Shown: one piece after another, positions 42,901-56,257 of the stretch | Layout: every line of letters starts with the position of its first letter | Numbering within the stretch: the first letter of the stretch is position 1 | Origin: Amoebidium appalachense | Taxonomy: Eukaryota > Ichthyosporea | DNA length: 64,000 bases | Direction: 5' to 3' | Assembly: GCA_963693365.1 (NCBI GenBank) | Contig: CAVNZM010000011.1 | Span: forward strand, 4,030,001 to 4,094,000 | Made by a program: the position numbers and the translations under genes | Notes under the pieces: model-generated | Databases searched by the model: none | What the model was told of the DNA's origin: nothing | The model's input: the letters and a program-made list of their open reading frames with translations, nothing else

Positions 42901-43386
42901 CACCCCTAAACGATGCACTCTGAACACATTTCGACACAGACATCTCAGAATCTGTCACGTAATTTTTTTGAATCCATAGGCCTTTTTTCCCCAACGTTTG
43001 TACAATGCATGCAGAGTACATGCATATGTTTTATGCCAGAACTCGAATGGACGACCGCGCTTGCACGGAAACAGGCCCTGCATCCCGGTTCGATCCATAG
43101 AAGGAAGTGCACGCGTGCATAACTTATATTGATTCGATCACGTGCTGATTGCATTTGAACATAAATGCTTGTTGTTGTATAACTTGTAAACAAAATGTGT
43201 AGTAAAGTCGATTACCAAGACGTTGTCAATTACATGTTGAGATGATACAAAGTGATCAACACCTGTATAGAGACATATAACTGAGCTGTGTCTGTATAGA
43301 ACTTCAATTGTGTGTCACAAAGATGTACGACATATTAAGTATCAAGCAGAGACTTTCAGAGTGGTGCGGGCACCATATGTGAATAT

Positions 43387-43392
43387 AATAAA
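43387..43392 (+). terminator. Possible polyadenylation signal of MELK
   Basis: An AATAAA lies about 910 nt after the MELK stop in A+T-rich sequence (GAATATAATAAACGAG). It is the first canonical hexamer seen downstream. The distance is long, so a nearer non-canonical signal is possible. Confidence 0.3.
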
Positions 43393-43596
43393 CGAGAAAA
43401 TGATTACATGATTACACCTGTACACATGTTACACAGCTCCACCGAGCAGGGTTTGATGGCATCTAATCCAGGGTTCATGCATGGGTTAGCGGGTTGCCAG
43501 GTGCTGTTTTCCGGAAAGGCTTGGGGAGTGGGGGGGGGGAGGGGGGGGGGGGGGGTCGTCGGAGGTTGAGAATTATCAGGGTATATATATAACCAA

Positions 43597-43818
43597 GGGG
43601 TTTACGCTGTTTACTCGAGGCAAAGAGAAACCAGTCTCAGGTATGGGGGTTTTTGCTCGGAATATCCCCTCAGCGGTATATCATCATCAAGTACACAGAT
43701 GTCGGGTGTTGATATCAGGGTTTTCTTACTCTACGAAGCACCACAAAGACTAATAAAATCAATTAGTTGGGTTCCCCGTTTTTTTTTTCTTTTTTTTTTT
43801 TTCTTTATTTTTTTTTCC
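43597..43818 (+). repeat. Second dispersed repeat, T-tailed, copy A
   Basis: Runs from GGGGTTTACGCTGTTTACTC through CTCGGAATATCCCCTCAGCG and ACAGATGTCGGGTG to AATTAGTTGGGTTCCCCG, then a poly-T tract. About 200 bp, clearly homologous to 46025-46270. Confidence 0.88.
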
Positions 43819-44282
43819 CCTACCCACATGCACCTTATCGGGCAGTACGACACGATGCCTATGTAATTGATATTACAGTGTGTGTGTGTGGGTGTGTGTG
43901 TGTGGTGATGGTGGTGTGTGGGGGGGGGGGGGAGAAGGGAGGGGGATATGTGAATGGGCGGGCACATACTTCTCTCACTTTCCTGAAGTCCCCCCTCCCC
44001 CCTCCCCCCGGCTCACACACTAGCCAGTGCTCTCTCTCTCTCTCTCTGTCTCTCGCCCCCCCCCCCTCCCCCCCCCCGGCCCCGGGGCCCTCCTCCCCCT
44101 ATCCTCGAGATTTTTTGCTCTCACTTTCTCCCTTACTCAGCGCCACGGTTTGCGCGCATATGTACATGAATGAGTGTGTACGTGTACGTATATGTCCGTG
44201 TACGTGTATGTATGTGTGTGTGTACCCACGCGCAAGTGCATGATGTTCATGTGTGTGTGCGCGCGCACGTGTGTGTGTCAAA

Positions 44283-44313
<31 letters not shown>

Positions 44314-46024
44314 GGTGGGTGGGGCCGGTGGGGGGGGGGGGGGGGGGGGATTGCAGTGCGCCATCTTCCGATGGCGTGCGCACGTGTGCACGAGTGTGCT
44401 GTTGTGAGGGCGTCGTACACTGGTGTGTGCCAGTGCTTCTAATTTTACCTATGCAGCAACCTCAGTAGGCTACCCAAGTGTCTACTTCTCTAAGCACGGC
44501 TTTAGAGTGTCGTGGATTATTCTATTCAAAATACTCGTGTTCAGAATTAACTCGGCTATCAAGTGAGTGCGTACATGAGTTAGTTAGAGCACGTGACCGC
44601 CCAAAGCCAAAGCCACACGGTTTGTGGGTTTTATTTGAAATTATTGAAATGGGCTGAGGGAGGACTTCCAACTGAGAGAAGAGAGAGGTGAGGGAGGTGG
44701 GCCTCCAAATTTGGCCCGGATGGGGAACGGCGACCCACACATGAATTGGGTGGGGGGGGGGGGGGGGGGGGGGGGGGGGAGGGGGTAGCTACAAGAAGGC
44801 GGGTGCGAGGGGCTGATCCACAGCAATAATTTAAGCGGCTTCTGACATATGCATGTTAATAGACTATAGAACGAAATGGGAAGAATCCAGCACATGTCGG
44901 ATTGGTACCAACCATACTTAGGCAGTGGTAGTTCAAGCAAGAACGGAGCCTGGCATCCTAGGTCATTAAGCGTGATCGACATGGATGCAGGCGATCTATT
45001 GAAGACAGGCACTATTTACGAGGCCACTACATAAACCTGAGAGAGAGAGGGAGAGTCTCAAACATGACCAGGTAATCGAACACAAGGCTTTGGGACCTGA
45101 TTAAAGGGCCTCAGTTGAAGGGCTGCACAGTAATTGTGTGTGCATAGATGGGGGGAAATTCGTGACATGCGTACCAACCCCAACGGTACTTCCACCCAAC
45201 AAGGTACTATGGCATATGTAGATAAAGGGTTACAGGATAGTAAACATCAGGTGTAGAGACATCACGTCTTTTTTTTTTTTTTTTTTTTGTTCTTGTTTTT
45301 TTTGGGTTTGTTTCAAATAGTATGCATGGCAGCGGCGCGCTGGGCGCCCGCGCCTTTCGCGCGTCTCAACAAAAACAGCCAATCAGCGAAACCGAAAATG
45401 TCACACTTTGGCAAATGGAGATCCCCTGAGCACTGGTACATAGCAATTTCGCACCGAAATTCGAAAACGTCTAATGCCCATTTGTGAGAAGAGGCCTATT
45501 AGAGACAAAGGAATAAATTTTACCTCATACTCCTTTCCCCTTAATGAAATTACGTAAAATGTCAAGATTAGAGTAGAACTCAGGATAATAATGTCTCGCA
45601 TCGCACTGATTCGCACATGTGTTTGACTTTGATGACGTATATTGTATACCCGTAATGGTTGGCTGGCCTTGGAAACCAATCACCAGAGGGAAACGTGATG
45701 CCTTTGTCGCGTCTTTTGAAGCAAATAGTCTTAAACCCCCACTTGAAGAAGCTTTTTCCTTACATATCTATCTCAAGCTCCCCTTTACTTTATGAACTGA
45801 ACCATTTTTGTGATTTGAATTGCTGGCCCCAAGGGTTCTGCGTCTAAATGTACATTTTGACAACTGAAATTCTTAGAAATATTCGAAAGAAGTCTATCCT
45901 ATATAACCTGGAGGAAAAACTACATGTAGACGTCATAGAGAGATTGAGTCGGTGCGAAGGCCTCCTATATCATACTAACTTGGTCGGTGCACTGATTCGA
46001 AAATTTTTATCTGATATTAGACCT

Positions 46025-46221
46025 GGGGGTTTACGCTGTTTACTCGAGGCAAAGAGAACCAGTCTCAGGTATGGGGGGGGGGGGGTTTGCTCGGAATATC
46101 CCCTCAGCGGTATATCATGATCACGTACATAGATGTCGGGTGGTGACTATATATCAGGGTTTACTTTCTCTACGAGACACCATAAAGACTACAAGGAGAA
46201 ATCAATTAGTTGGGGTTCCCC

Positions 46222-46270
<49 letters not shown>
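46025..46270 (+). repeat. Second dispersed repeat, T-tailed, copy B
   Basis: Same blocks and order as the 43597 copy with small indels and an expanded G-run (46073-46085), ending TTGGGGTTCCCCG and about 48 T. It overlaps the end of a short unexplained open frame (45848-46120). Confidence 0.88.
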
Positions 46271-46274
<4 letters not shown>

Positions 46275-46306
46275 GGGCTCCCCTCGGGACACTCGGTATC
46301 AGCTGG

Positions 46307-46365
<59 letters not shown>

Positions 46366-46863
46366 GTGTGTGTGTGTGCGCGTGCGCTATAATTTTGTAG
46401 TGATGTGTTTCTCAAGCCAATCAATACATCTAATAAACAGGTCGTAGTTACGCGTGTTTAGTATAAAATCAAGGATGTTGTAATTTACAGGTAGGCTATC
46501 TTTCTGGGTGTCTGTTGTGAATGTGACGTGTGTGTGTTGCGGTATTATGTGGTCTATCAAACTACATTTGGCGATACATGACCGGTTAAACTGGTGTGTG
46601 TGTGTGTTATTAGACCTGACAACTTAAACCAACTTTATTGTTTAGGGTGAACAGGGAACTCGTTTCAAATAAAATAAAAAAAGCAAGCCCGCTTACACAC
46701 AGTTCGCACGAGGACGCACACACGCATCCGCACATCATATCACGTGTTTTACACAGGTGTCTGTGCTTGTGGCCTGTTTCAAAAGCACACACACGCTGAC
46801 CGTGACACGCACATATACGCCCATCACGTGTGCTCCTACGTACACACATAACTTTCTAGTACC

Positions 46864-47322
46864 ATGAAGCCGCTAGAGCTTGGTGCCTTTCTTTCGCTTG
46901 GCACCATTTGGGGTGCGTCTTTTCTGTTTATTAAATGGGCTTCGGACCCAGAGGAAGGGTTCCCGCCGGTAAGTTTTCCTCTCCCACCCGGCTCCTCTTG
47001 TTCTTAAAGACTAAGCCTCTTCCTTTCTCCCCCTCCCCCTGGTCCCCCCCCCCCCCTCCCCGTTTCCTGCCTCCCCCCCCCCCCCCCCCCTTTTGCTCTG
47101 TCCTTCCAGTGCTCCCTCTCTCCCTCTCCCTCCCTCCCCCCCCCCCCCCCCCCCCTCCTTTGCTCTGTCCTTCCAGTGCTCCCTCTCTCCCTCTCCCTCC
47201 CTCCCCCCCCCCCCCCCCCCCCCCCCCCCCTCACCGCCCCCCCCTCTCTCTTTCCCCTTTTCCACCCTCGGTCCCTTCCCCCATTCCCCTCTCTCTCTCT
47301 CTCTCTCTCTTTCTCTCCCTCT

Positions 47323-47393
<71 letters not shown>

Positions 47394-47448
47394 GTCTCTC
47401 TGTCTCTCTCTTTCTCTCTCTCTCTCTCTCCCTCCCCCCCCCCCCCTC

Positions 47449-47480
<32 letters not shown>

Positions 47481-48162
47481 GTCTCTCTCTCACCCCCTCC
47501 CCCCTCTTTCTCTCTCTCTCTTCTTCCCTCCCCCCTTCCCCTTCCCTTCCCCCATCCTCCCGTCCCTTATAATACCGTTGGTTGGTGCATCTGTCCTGAC
47601 TTGCTTGCGTGTTTCCCCCCTTCGTCATCCCCTTCCCTTCCCCCCCCCCCCCCCCCCCTCGCTCCCCCCTGCCTCCCCCTAGCTTCTGCCCCTCTATTGC
47701 TCAATTCTTAAGCTGCTCCCCATTAACCCCCAGGCTTCTCGTATTCCTTTATCCTAGGGATGTTATATAGCCTCCGTTCTCCTTTGCTCCCTCCTTCTTC
47801 GTTCTTCTACCTCTCCTGCTCCCATTACAAAGTGCGAGCAGACCCCCTCCTCTTCTTACGAAGTCAAACCAACCACTGCTCTTCCCTTGACTTCTTTTTT
47901 TTTTTTACGCTATCAAAGTCTGCTGAGGGTTGAAGTTTTAACCGGGTTGGTTTCCTTGCCTCTCATGACTTGGTTAAGTAATAGATTTGTTACGAGCGGG
48001 CACGCTCGGAAATCCGTGGTTGTGCCCCCGGCCGAGTTTTATCATTTCTGCGTTTACTTCAAATGCTTTTCGAAGATCATCTACAACTGCTCTTGCGTTT
48101 GGTGTAAACTGCAATCTGACGCTCTCCAAAGCTTCTTATTTCCACCCCTTCACACGCGCGCG

Positions 48163-48201
<39 letters not shown>

Positions 48202-48399
48202 CACCCTCCCGCCCTCACCTTCCAATTCTCATTCACTTTTATCCAACCACCAGCACAATCCCCTTCCCCTCCCCCCCCCCCCCCCCTCCCCCCACCACCA
48301 TCCACCCCTTTGCCGTCACTCAGCTTGCTCCCTCCCGACCTTGACCCGTCCATCCCAGCCCCTCCCACCTCCTGCCAAACTCTCGCTCCCCTCCCCCCC

Positions 48400-48430
<31 letters not shown>

Positions 48431-49361
48431 ACACACACACACCACCCTACTCCACAGCTTACGTTGGTGGCTATGCGTCAGCTTACAGCGTCTGTAGCCA
48501 TGCTCATATACAACGTGGGTCTGTGCTTCTACGATGGAGAGCACAGGGACTACCTTGCCAATCTGTGGAGGGACCACCCTGATTTCTTCTGGAAGGTATG
48601 CAAGGGGCGAGTTGAGTCCGTCGTAATTTGCTTTATTCTGTTTGCTGTAACCACCTTGCTAGTGGCTGATATTCTCCCCACCACCGTTCGTGTTCCCCCC
48701 TTTGTGGTTGGGTGTAGGCCTAGGGAGAAGGCAGAGATGGGGGGGGGGGGGGGGTTGAGTTGGTACGAGAGGGAGGAGCAAAGTTTCCACCTACCCTCTG
48801 TTTTGCATGCAGAGGAGAGATAACACCTCACTTCCCTAGCCTCTTTACTTTTCTTCCGGGTTTCCTTGTGATTTTACACGTTGCTGCTTGTCATATACAG
48901 AACCCACTCTTTACTCATAGAAAAGAAAAGTATACATGGGTGGACGGCACCCCGGGGAGGGGGGGGGGGGGGGGGGGGGGGGGAAGGGCTAATGGAGATC
49001 ATAACATATGCTATGGTGGTATGCATGGATGTTTGGCACACATCTTCCCCCGGACATCTTTTTTTTGTGCACCTGCACGACGCCTTTGCATGCACGTGTC
49101 CATGCATATTTACACAAACTGACTAACATTCACACACACACAAACACATGCACGTGTCTATGCATATTTGCACAAGCAGTCACACCTTCACATACACACA
49201 TGCGCGCGCACACACACATGCACGTGGATACACACACACACATGCACGTGGATACACACACACATGCACGTGGATACACACACACATGCACGTGGATACA
49301 CCCACACATGCACGTGGATACACACACACATGCACGTGGATACACTCACACATGCACGTGG

Positions 49362-49412
<51 letters not shown>

Positions 49413-49748
49413 CGCTAGTGATGGGTATTCTCAACAACTCTCTCCCCTTCACGCTTGTTGCCTGGGCCGAGAGCAACAAGTACGTCAATGTTGGTGTAGC
49501 CAGCGTCATCGACTCTGCCATTCCCATTTTTGCGCAAATATTCGGCCATTTCTTGTTGGTGAGTGTGCCCCCCGATTTGGGGTGTTTTTTTCCTTCTGGT
49601 TTTTGCTTTCATGGTTCATACCTGATATCCCCTATTCCCCGGGTTTGTCATTTTGGTGACATTTTTAGTTTTTTTTTTTTTTTGTGTGTTTTTTTTTTAA
49701 TTGTCCTTTGGTGTCGCCTCATATTTCTAACCTTCTAATGCATACATC

Positions 49749-49793
<45 letters not shown>

Positions 49794-50676
49794 AATAGGC
49801 AGTTGCATGTTTGGATTCTTTTTTTTTGTCGACTTGAAAGCTATTATCAGCCCGTTAAAGAAAAAAAAGGCACACACACACTCACGGGCCTGGTTATTCC
49901 GACCACCATATCCAATTGCAGCACGAGGAGAAGCTTTCATGGCAGCGTGTGGTAGCCATTTTGGTCGGATTTGGGGGGGTTATTGTGATCTGCCTGGAGA
50001 AGATGTTGAACCTGGACCCTGACACCACGACGGATGAGAACAAATGGCGCACCCTGGGCTACTATCTGATGATTATTGTGGCTACGGCGTCATATGGCCT
50101 GGCTAGTGGTGCGTGCGTGTGTGGGGTGTTTTTGGGAGAAAGGGGGTGAGGGGGTGGGGGGGTACGTGCGTGTGTGTGTGCATGTGTGTGAGTGTGTGTG
50201 TGTCGTGCTTGCACATCTTTGCCAATGCATGAGTGCACTTCCACACCTCTTATGCCCACACATACGGGCACACGAACATTCCCACTGGACGACACATACA
50301 TGTAACACACACACACACACACACAGACACACCCGCGCGCCCTCGCACACACACACACACACACACATGCACACACACATGCACAAATGAGCACCAACGT
50401 CGACATTCGCCTTGGTTGTTACATGTATGATGATCACGGACATATTTCGTCCCAGTTAGTCAGGTGACTTATTCCCCCCCCCCCCCCCCCCCCCCCCCCA
50501 CCACCACCACCACCACCACCACCACCACCACACACACACACAGAAAATAAAACCCCCCACTCAGCCCCGAAAACATGCAAACGTGCACATATCTACATAC
50601 ATGCAGGCACACATTGCACACACATCACACACATACACACCGCTTTACGCACAAACAGACACCCACGCACACACGT

Positions 50677-50741
<65 letters not shown>

Positions 50742-50751
50742 GTTTGGGCAC

Positions 50752-50817
<66 letters not shown>

Positions 50818-50948
50818 GTGTTTGGGCGCATGCACCTGCTGGGGTTCAGGCGGTCGCTGGCCATCACCGGGCAGATTGTTGCAGGGGCACTAGTCAACAC
50901 CGTCCTCGCATGCACCATCGATTTCTTCACCCCATTCGATGTAAGTCA

Positions 50949-50984
<36 letters not shown>

Positions 50985-51191
50985 CCCGCCGCCGCCTCCC
51001 TCCCTCCCTCCCCCGGCGCGTGTGTGTGCAGAATCTAGATTAAATTGTACAATGTACTCTGTAACGATAACACCTTTCTACCCGGCTCCCCTCCCTCCCC
51101 CCCCCCCCCTCCCCCCCACCCAAAAAAAAAAAAAAAAAACAAGAAAAAAAAATCCGTGCATGCGCGCGCACACACTCATACACACACACAC

Positions 51192-51227
<36 letters not shown>

Positions 51228-51431
51228 GCAGACACATGCGCGCACACGCACAGAGAGAATCTGCATTGTTTTGTCCTGAATGTGTTCCTCGTAATCTATA
51301 ACGTAACTGGAACCATGCCCCCCCCCCTCCCCCCTCCCCCCTATAATCTAACTCCTCGTCCCATCAGCCTTTTTCTATATAGCCACAGGCTTCCTCGCGA
51401 CACCCCCACCCCCTCCCCCGTCCCCTAAATA

Positions 51432-51484
<53 letters not shown>

Positions 51485-51584
51485 ACACTCGTACACCACC
51501 ACCATCACTACCACACACATACACACAAGCACACACACACGCACATGCACACACACACAAGCACATCGACACCAATACACGCAT

Positions 51585-51673
<89 letters not shown>

Positions 51674-52678
51674 CGTTCTCCGACAAGCCCCACTTCAGCT
51701 TCTTCCACCAGGCCACCCTACGCTCCTACCTCTCCATTGCCTATTTGGGGTTGGTAGCCACATGTGGTGCATATGTTTTCTACTTCTACCTGCTAAGGAC
51801 TGTCGGTACGTTATTCCCCCATGCATACTCTTTATGTATGGCTTGCATTCTGCATCGTGTTATCCGTTTGTTCTTGTGTACTTCGTACTTTTTGACGCAT
51901 TCAAACCCCCCCCCCCCCCCCCCCCTGCCAACACATACACACACGATCGCTCGCACACGCACACACGTGCGCCCGCCCTTCTCCCTGCCAACAAAAAAGG
52001 GGGAGGAAGAGAGAGCAAACCGTGATATTGTTTGGAGGATTTCTGTGTGTTGCTGTGGCTGATGATACAGAAATGGTGCACTATGGTTTCAGGTGTGGTG
52101 CAGCCGTGGAACAAAGTAGGCAACGTGTGCTGGTGAAGGGCTCGTGTGGGTGCTATAGTAGAACCTGGCAGGGGGAAACCATCTCTTGTGTTCTTGTTTT
52201 TTCTTTTTTTCTTTTCGTGTGTGTGTGTGTGTGCGTGTGTGTGTGTGTGCGCGCGCGTGTGTGTTTGTGAGTTTTTTCCTTCCGGCTTTTCTGGAGTGTG
52301 GGTGGGTGGGTGGGGTGGTCGGTGGGGGGGAAGGGGGGGAAAGGGGGGGGGGGGGGGGGGGGGGGGGGGAAAGGGGGGGGGGGGAGATGGCTGGTTGGTG
52401 GTGGTCTGTGTGGAGGTGAGGGTGGCTGGGATGTGGTGGTGGTGGGGGGGGGGGGGGGGGGGGGGGGGGGGAGGAGGGGGGGTTGATAGTTGGAGCCTCG
52501 ACATATCATGTAGCCATATGTGTTGACCAAGTTTCGGGTGTGGGGGGGTTCTAGGGTCAGTCAAGCAGGCCATGGTGGGGTTCATGCTGCCCGTGGTGGG
52601 CATGATTTTGGGTATTTTCGTCCAGCACGAGTGGGTGGGTGTCAACCCGATCTACAAGATGCTCCAGGTTCTGGGTAC

Positions 52679-52723
<45 letters not shown>

Positions 52724-52753
52724 AGAAAAAAAAACCCCCCAAAAAAACAAACA

Positions 52754-52794
<41 letters not shown>

Positions 52795-53058
52795 ACACCG
52801 TAGAAATGCACACCTGCACCGCCGTACACACGAGTGTATGCATGTGCATGTGATGTGCGCACAAATGGACACACATGCACACACCTACACGCACGTACAC
52901 ACGTGCATGCACACACACACACACACTCACGCATGCACACACATGCACGCACACACGCACACCTACACACAAAAAACACGCACACACGAGAAGCGGGGTA
53001 CAGGCGTCAATGTAGGGCATGTTACCAACCCCCTCCTCCCCGGCCCCTCCCCCCGACC

Positions 53059-53089
<31 letters not shown>

Positions 53090-53351
53090 CCCAGGCGCAC
53101 GCACACGCGCGCATGCCCGTACGCAAACGGCACTTAACAAACACAAAGAGAGGGGAATAAAAAACACAACTGACCTACCTACCATGCGCACACGCCCATG
53201 ACACGGGCCCATACGGAACACACACATCTCCCCCCTCCCCCCCCCCCCTCCCCGGGTGTTTATCCAAACACACAAAACTTCACACACGGAGTAACCCGCC
53301 TACACAGAACCACACCTGTGCAACGACCATAGTTCGGGTGTGTGTGTGTGT

Positions 53352-53395
<44 letters not shown>

Positions 53396-54141
53396 GAGGG
53401 GGGGGGGGGGGGGGGGGGAGAATGCAGGCTGTTACAGTCTAAACAGGCGAAATGTTGTTGCCATAGATTACAGTATCGAGCAGTATTCATATTTGTATTT
53501 GTGGAGATAAGCACAGAAACGAAACTTTTCAGGGCACACACAAAATTAGATGCTCGTGTTTCTTTTTGTTGGGTTGTTTTGTCTTTGTGTGTCTGTTTGT
53601 TCGTCCTTTTGTATTGCTTCGTTGTTCGTCCAATGTGCTTTTAGAATTTGGGACTTTTGTTGTTGTTTGTTTGCATTGTTGCTTTCCTTATTTTTTTGTT
53701 GTTGTTCGTTGTCTTCGATGGGGGAGAGGAGGGAGGGAGGGAGGGGGGGAGGGGGGGGGGGGGGGGGGGGGCACATTGCATGGAAAGATAGTGCAGTGCA
53801 TGGCCGACTTCAATGGGCAAGGCACTAACTGGGTGGCCCAAATTTCAGGTGCGGTGATGGTTGTTGCCAGCATCATTCTCGTGAATTTCAAGTCCGTGCC
53901 GCAAAAACCCACCCCCACCGATGCAACGCCGGCCCCAACAGAAACATCCGCCCTTCTGGGAGGAGAGGGGGGCCCATCACAGCCTCAAATTGCACGAATT
54001 GCAGACTTAAGAGGGGAGGGAGAGGATGGCCCGTCGTCATCGTTGGAAAATCGTGTACAGCGGGGTTCTGGAAGGAGGTCATTGAGGAAATTTGAGAGTG
54101 ATAGGGTGGTGACTGAAAATTACAGCTACGATGCAGTATAG
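46864..54141 (+). CDS. EamA/DMT-superfamily membrane transporter
   Basis: A drug/metabolite-transporter-type integral membrane protein; the substrate cannot be inferred. Exons: 46864-46968, 48458-48595, 49412-49558, 49922-50108, 50819-50940, 51673-51805, 52555-52674, 53849-54141. They total 1,245 nt (414 residues), with all phases consistent. The first half follows the EamA repeat closely: [14 protein letters not shown] in TM1, [18 protein letters not shown] in TM2, [14 protein letters not shown], then [18 protein letters not shown] and [19 protein letters not shown] second, more divergent half includes [54 protein letters not shown] and [11 protein letters not shown]. About ten membrane segments are expected. 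The cytosolic tail contains ETSALLG, which fits an ExxxLL acidic dileucine sorting signal for endosomes or lysosomes/vacuole. The start ATG has a good ACCATGA context. Confidence 0.87.
47283..47520. repeat. (CT)n-rich block
   Basis: (CT)n with GTCT and CCTC interruptions in intron 1 of the transporter gene. It is preceded by a tandem duplication of TTTGCTCTGTCCTTCCAGTG (47089 and 47158 region). Confidence 0.88.
49196..49372 (+). repeat. 18-20-bp minisatellite CACATGCACGTGGATACACA
   Basis: About eight units of ACATGCACGTGGATACACAC with CA-length variation, followed directly by (CA)n that ends in the exon 3 acceptor of the transporter gene. Confidence 0.9.
51592..51672. repeat. (CA)n ending in an acceptor
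   Basis: About 80 bp of (CA)n whose last bases ACAG are the acceptor of transporter exon 6. Confidence 0.92.
51824..51925 (+). repeat. Dispersed poly-C-tailed element, 5'-truncated recent copy
   Basis: From ATGCATACTCTTTATGTATG to GACGCATTCAAACCC it appears identical over about 90 bp to the 3' end of the 20905 copy, and it also ends in poly-C. It starts about 18 nt after the exon 6 donor of the transporter gene, sense. Confidence 0.85.
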
Positions 54142-54780
54142 ACCCCACCCCTGAAAAGAGCAAATATCGAAGGTCTTTTACAAATTGGGATTTTTTGGGT
54201 ACAGGGGGAGATTCAATAGGAACCGATAGCTTATTTGTTTTTTTTTGTTTTTTTTGTGGAGTTAGGGTTGCACGTAGGGTGGATTTGGATTTATCATGAA
54301 GAGACTTCAGTCCGTCGTTTACTTTGGGGTTTGTGTTTCGGATTTTTTCTGGTTGCTTTGCCCCATGGCTATTGTGCGTACATGTTGTTTGTGATATTTT
54401 TTAGTCTTGTACTGGTGGTGAGGAAGGGAAGGTCAAGAGGGGGGCGTGGGGAGGGGGGAGGGAGTAGTAGGGCTTGGGTTTCTGGATTTTATCTCTCCTT
54501 TCATCTTTTGCGCTCATTATTCTACTCCCCACCATGTGCACAAGGAATTCTTTAACCAAAGTTTCTCTAGCGGTCTGCCATAGCTATTTCTCTTGTGCCT
54601 GGGCACATTAGTGCCTCGCGGCAGCAAAAATCGCTAAGTTCTGGCCGTAAAGTTTGAAAGGATGAGGTGATATCGGCTGGGCCGATCTTGTACAGAGTAT
54701 TACCTTTGCGCTATCCCGGGTATACCTGGGAGTGATATCGATGCAAATACAGCCTGCTTAAAGTTCTCTATTATGTGTCG

Positions 54781-54820
54781 TTGCACTTTATTGGCTACTT
54801 CCCCCGCCAATAAAGTGCAA
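54781..54820. terminator. Hairpin with AATAAA on both strands
   Basis: TTGCACTTTATTGGC (54781-54795) and GCCAATAAAGTGCAA (54806-54820) form a perfect 15-bp inverted repeat with a 10-nt loop. AATAAA is present on the plus strand (54809-54814) and also on the minus strand through the left arm. It lies about 670 nt after the transporter stop and just before a satellite array. It could serve as the transporter's polyadenylation signal. Confidence 0.5.
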
Positions 54821-54892
54821 TGATTCATGACAGTGTATGAATACGATTAGGTGGGCTTGGAGATGGCTAGCTTTCTGTGCCCCATTCATGTA

Positions 54893-55009
54893 AAATCAAG
54901 AACGTCGACACAATGATTGCGGGGCAAAGCTGTGTGTGTGTGTGTGTGGTGTGTGTGTGTGTGTGTGTGCATCAAGAACGTCGACATAATGATTGCGGGG
55001 CAAAGACAG

Positions 55010-55057
<48 letters not shown>

Positions 55058-55094
55058 CAAGAACGTCGACATAATGATTGCGGGGCAAAGACAG

Positions 55095-55154
<60 letters not shown>

Positions 55155-55273
55155 CAAGAACGTCGACATAATGATTGCGGGGCAAAGAAAGCTGTGTGTG
55201 TGTGTGTGTGTGGTGTGTGTGTGTGTGTGTGTGTATCAAGAACGTCGACATAATGATTGCGGGGCAAAGAAAG

Positions 55274-55331
<58 letters not shown>

Positions 55332-55368
55332 CAAGAACGTCGACATAATGATTGCGGGGCAGAGACAG

Positions 55369-55416
<48 letters not shown>

Positions 55417-55491
55417 ATCATGATGTCGAGATAATGATTGCGGGGCAAAGACAGCTGTGTGTGTGTGCAAGTGTGTGGTGTGTGTGTGTGT

Positions 55492-55535
<44 letters not shown>

Positions 55536-55584
55536 CAAGAACGTCGACATAATGATTGCGGGGCAAAGACAGCTGTGTGTATGC

Positions 55585-55639
<55 letters not shown>

Positions 55640-55677
55640 CAAGAACGTCGACATAATGATTGCGGGGCAAAGCTGTG

Positions 55678-55737
<60 letters not shown>

Positions 55738-55774
55738 CAAGAACGTCGACATAATGATTGCGGGGCAAAGACAG

Positions 55775-55854
<80 letters not shown>

Positions 55855-55869
55855 CAAGTGTGTGTGTGT

Positions 55870-55906
<37 letters not shown>

Positions 55907-55949
55907 CAAGAACGAGAACGTCATCATAATGATTGCGGGGCAAAGACAG

Positions 55950-56019
<70 letters not shown>

Positions 56020-56062
56020 CAAGAACGAGAACGTCGACATAATGATTGCGGGGCAAATACAG

Positions 56063-56151
<89 letters not shown>

Positions 56152-56200
56152 CAAGAACGTCGACATAATGATTGCGGGGCAAAGCTGTGTGTGTGTGTGT

Positions 56201-56257
<57 letters not shown>

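Larger units (their letters stand above)
42478..46863. other. Spacer between MELK and the EamA transporter
   Basis: No gene could be supported. 42640-42900 contains short GT/CA blocks and a (CA)n tract. 43000-43460 and 44450-46000 are complex, A+T-richer sequence. 43597-43818 and 46025-46270 are two copies of one T-tailed dispersed repeat. Open frames here (for example minus 44641-45012 and plus 45848-46120) are short and unrecognised. (GT)n occurs at 46308-46363. Confidence 0.5.

Noticed and set aside
43010-43100. Possible tRNA with B-box GGTTCGATCC near 43089
   Set aside because: No acceptor stem, A box or anticodon arm of correct geometry could be drawn.
44641-45012. Minus-strand open frame in the MELK-transporter spacer
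   Set aside because: Half is a CA/C-tract translation and the rest matches nothing recognisable.
45848-46120. Plus-strand open frame running into the second T-tailed repeat
   Set aside because: Somewhat protein-like, but its last third is the dispersed repeat itself and no start or splice support is visible; possibly a decayed transposon.
54600-54760. Structured-looking sequence with inverted GATATC copies, considered as 5S rRNA or snRNA
   Set aside because: It does not match the conserved internal promoter or secondary structure of 5S rRNA or any snRNA I know.
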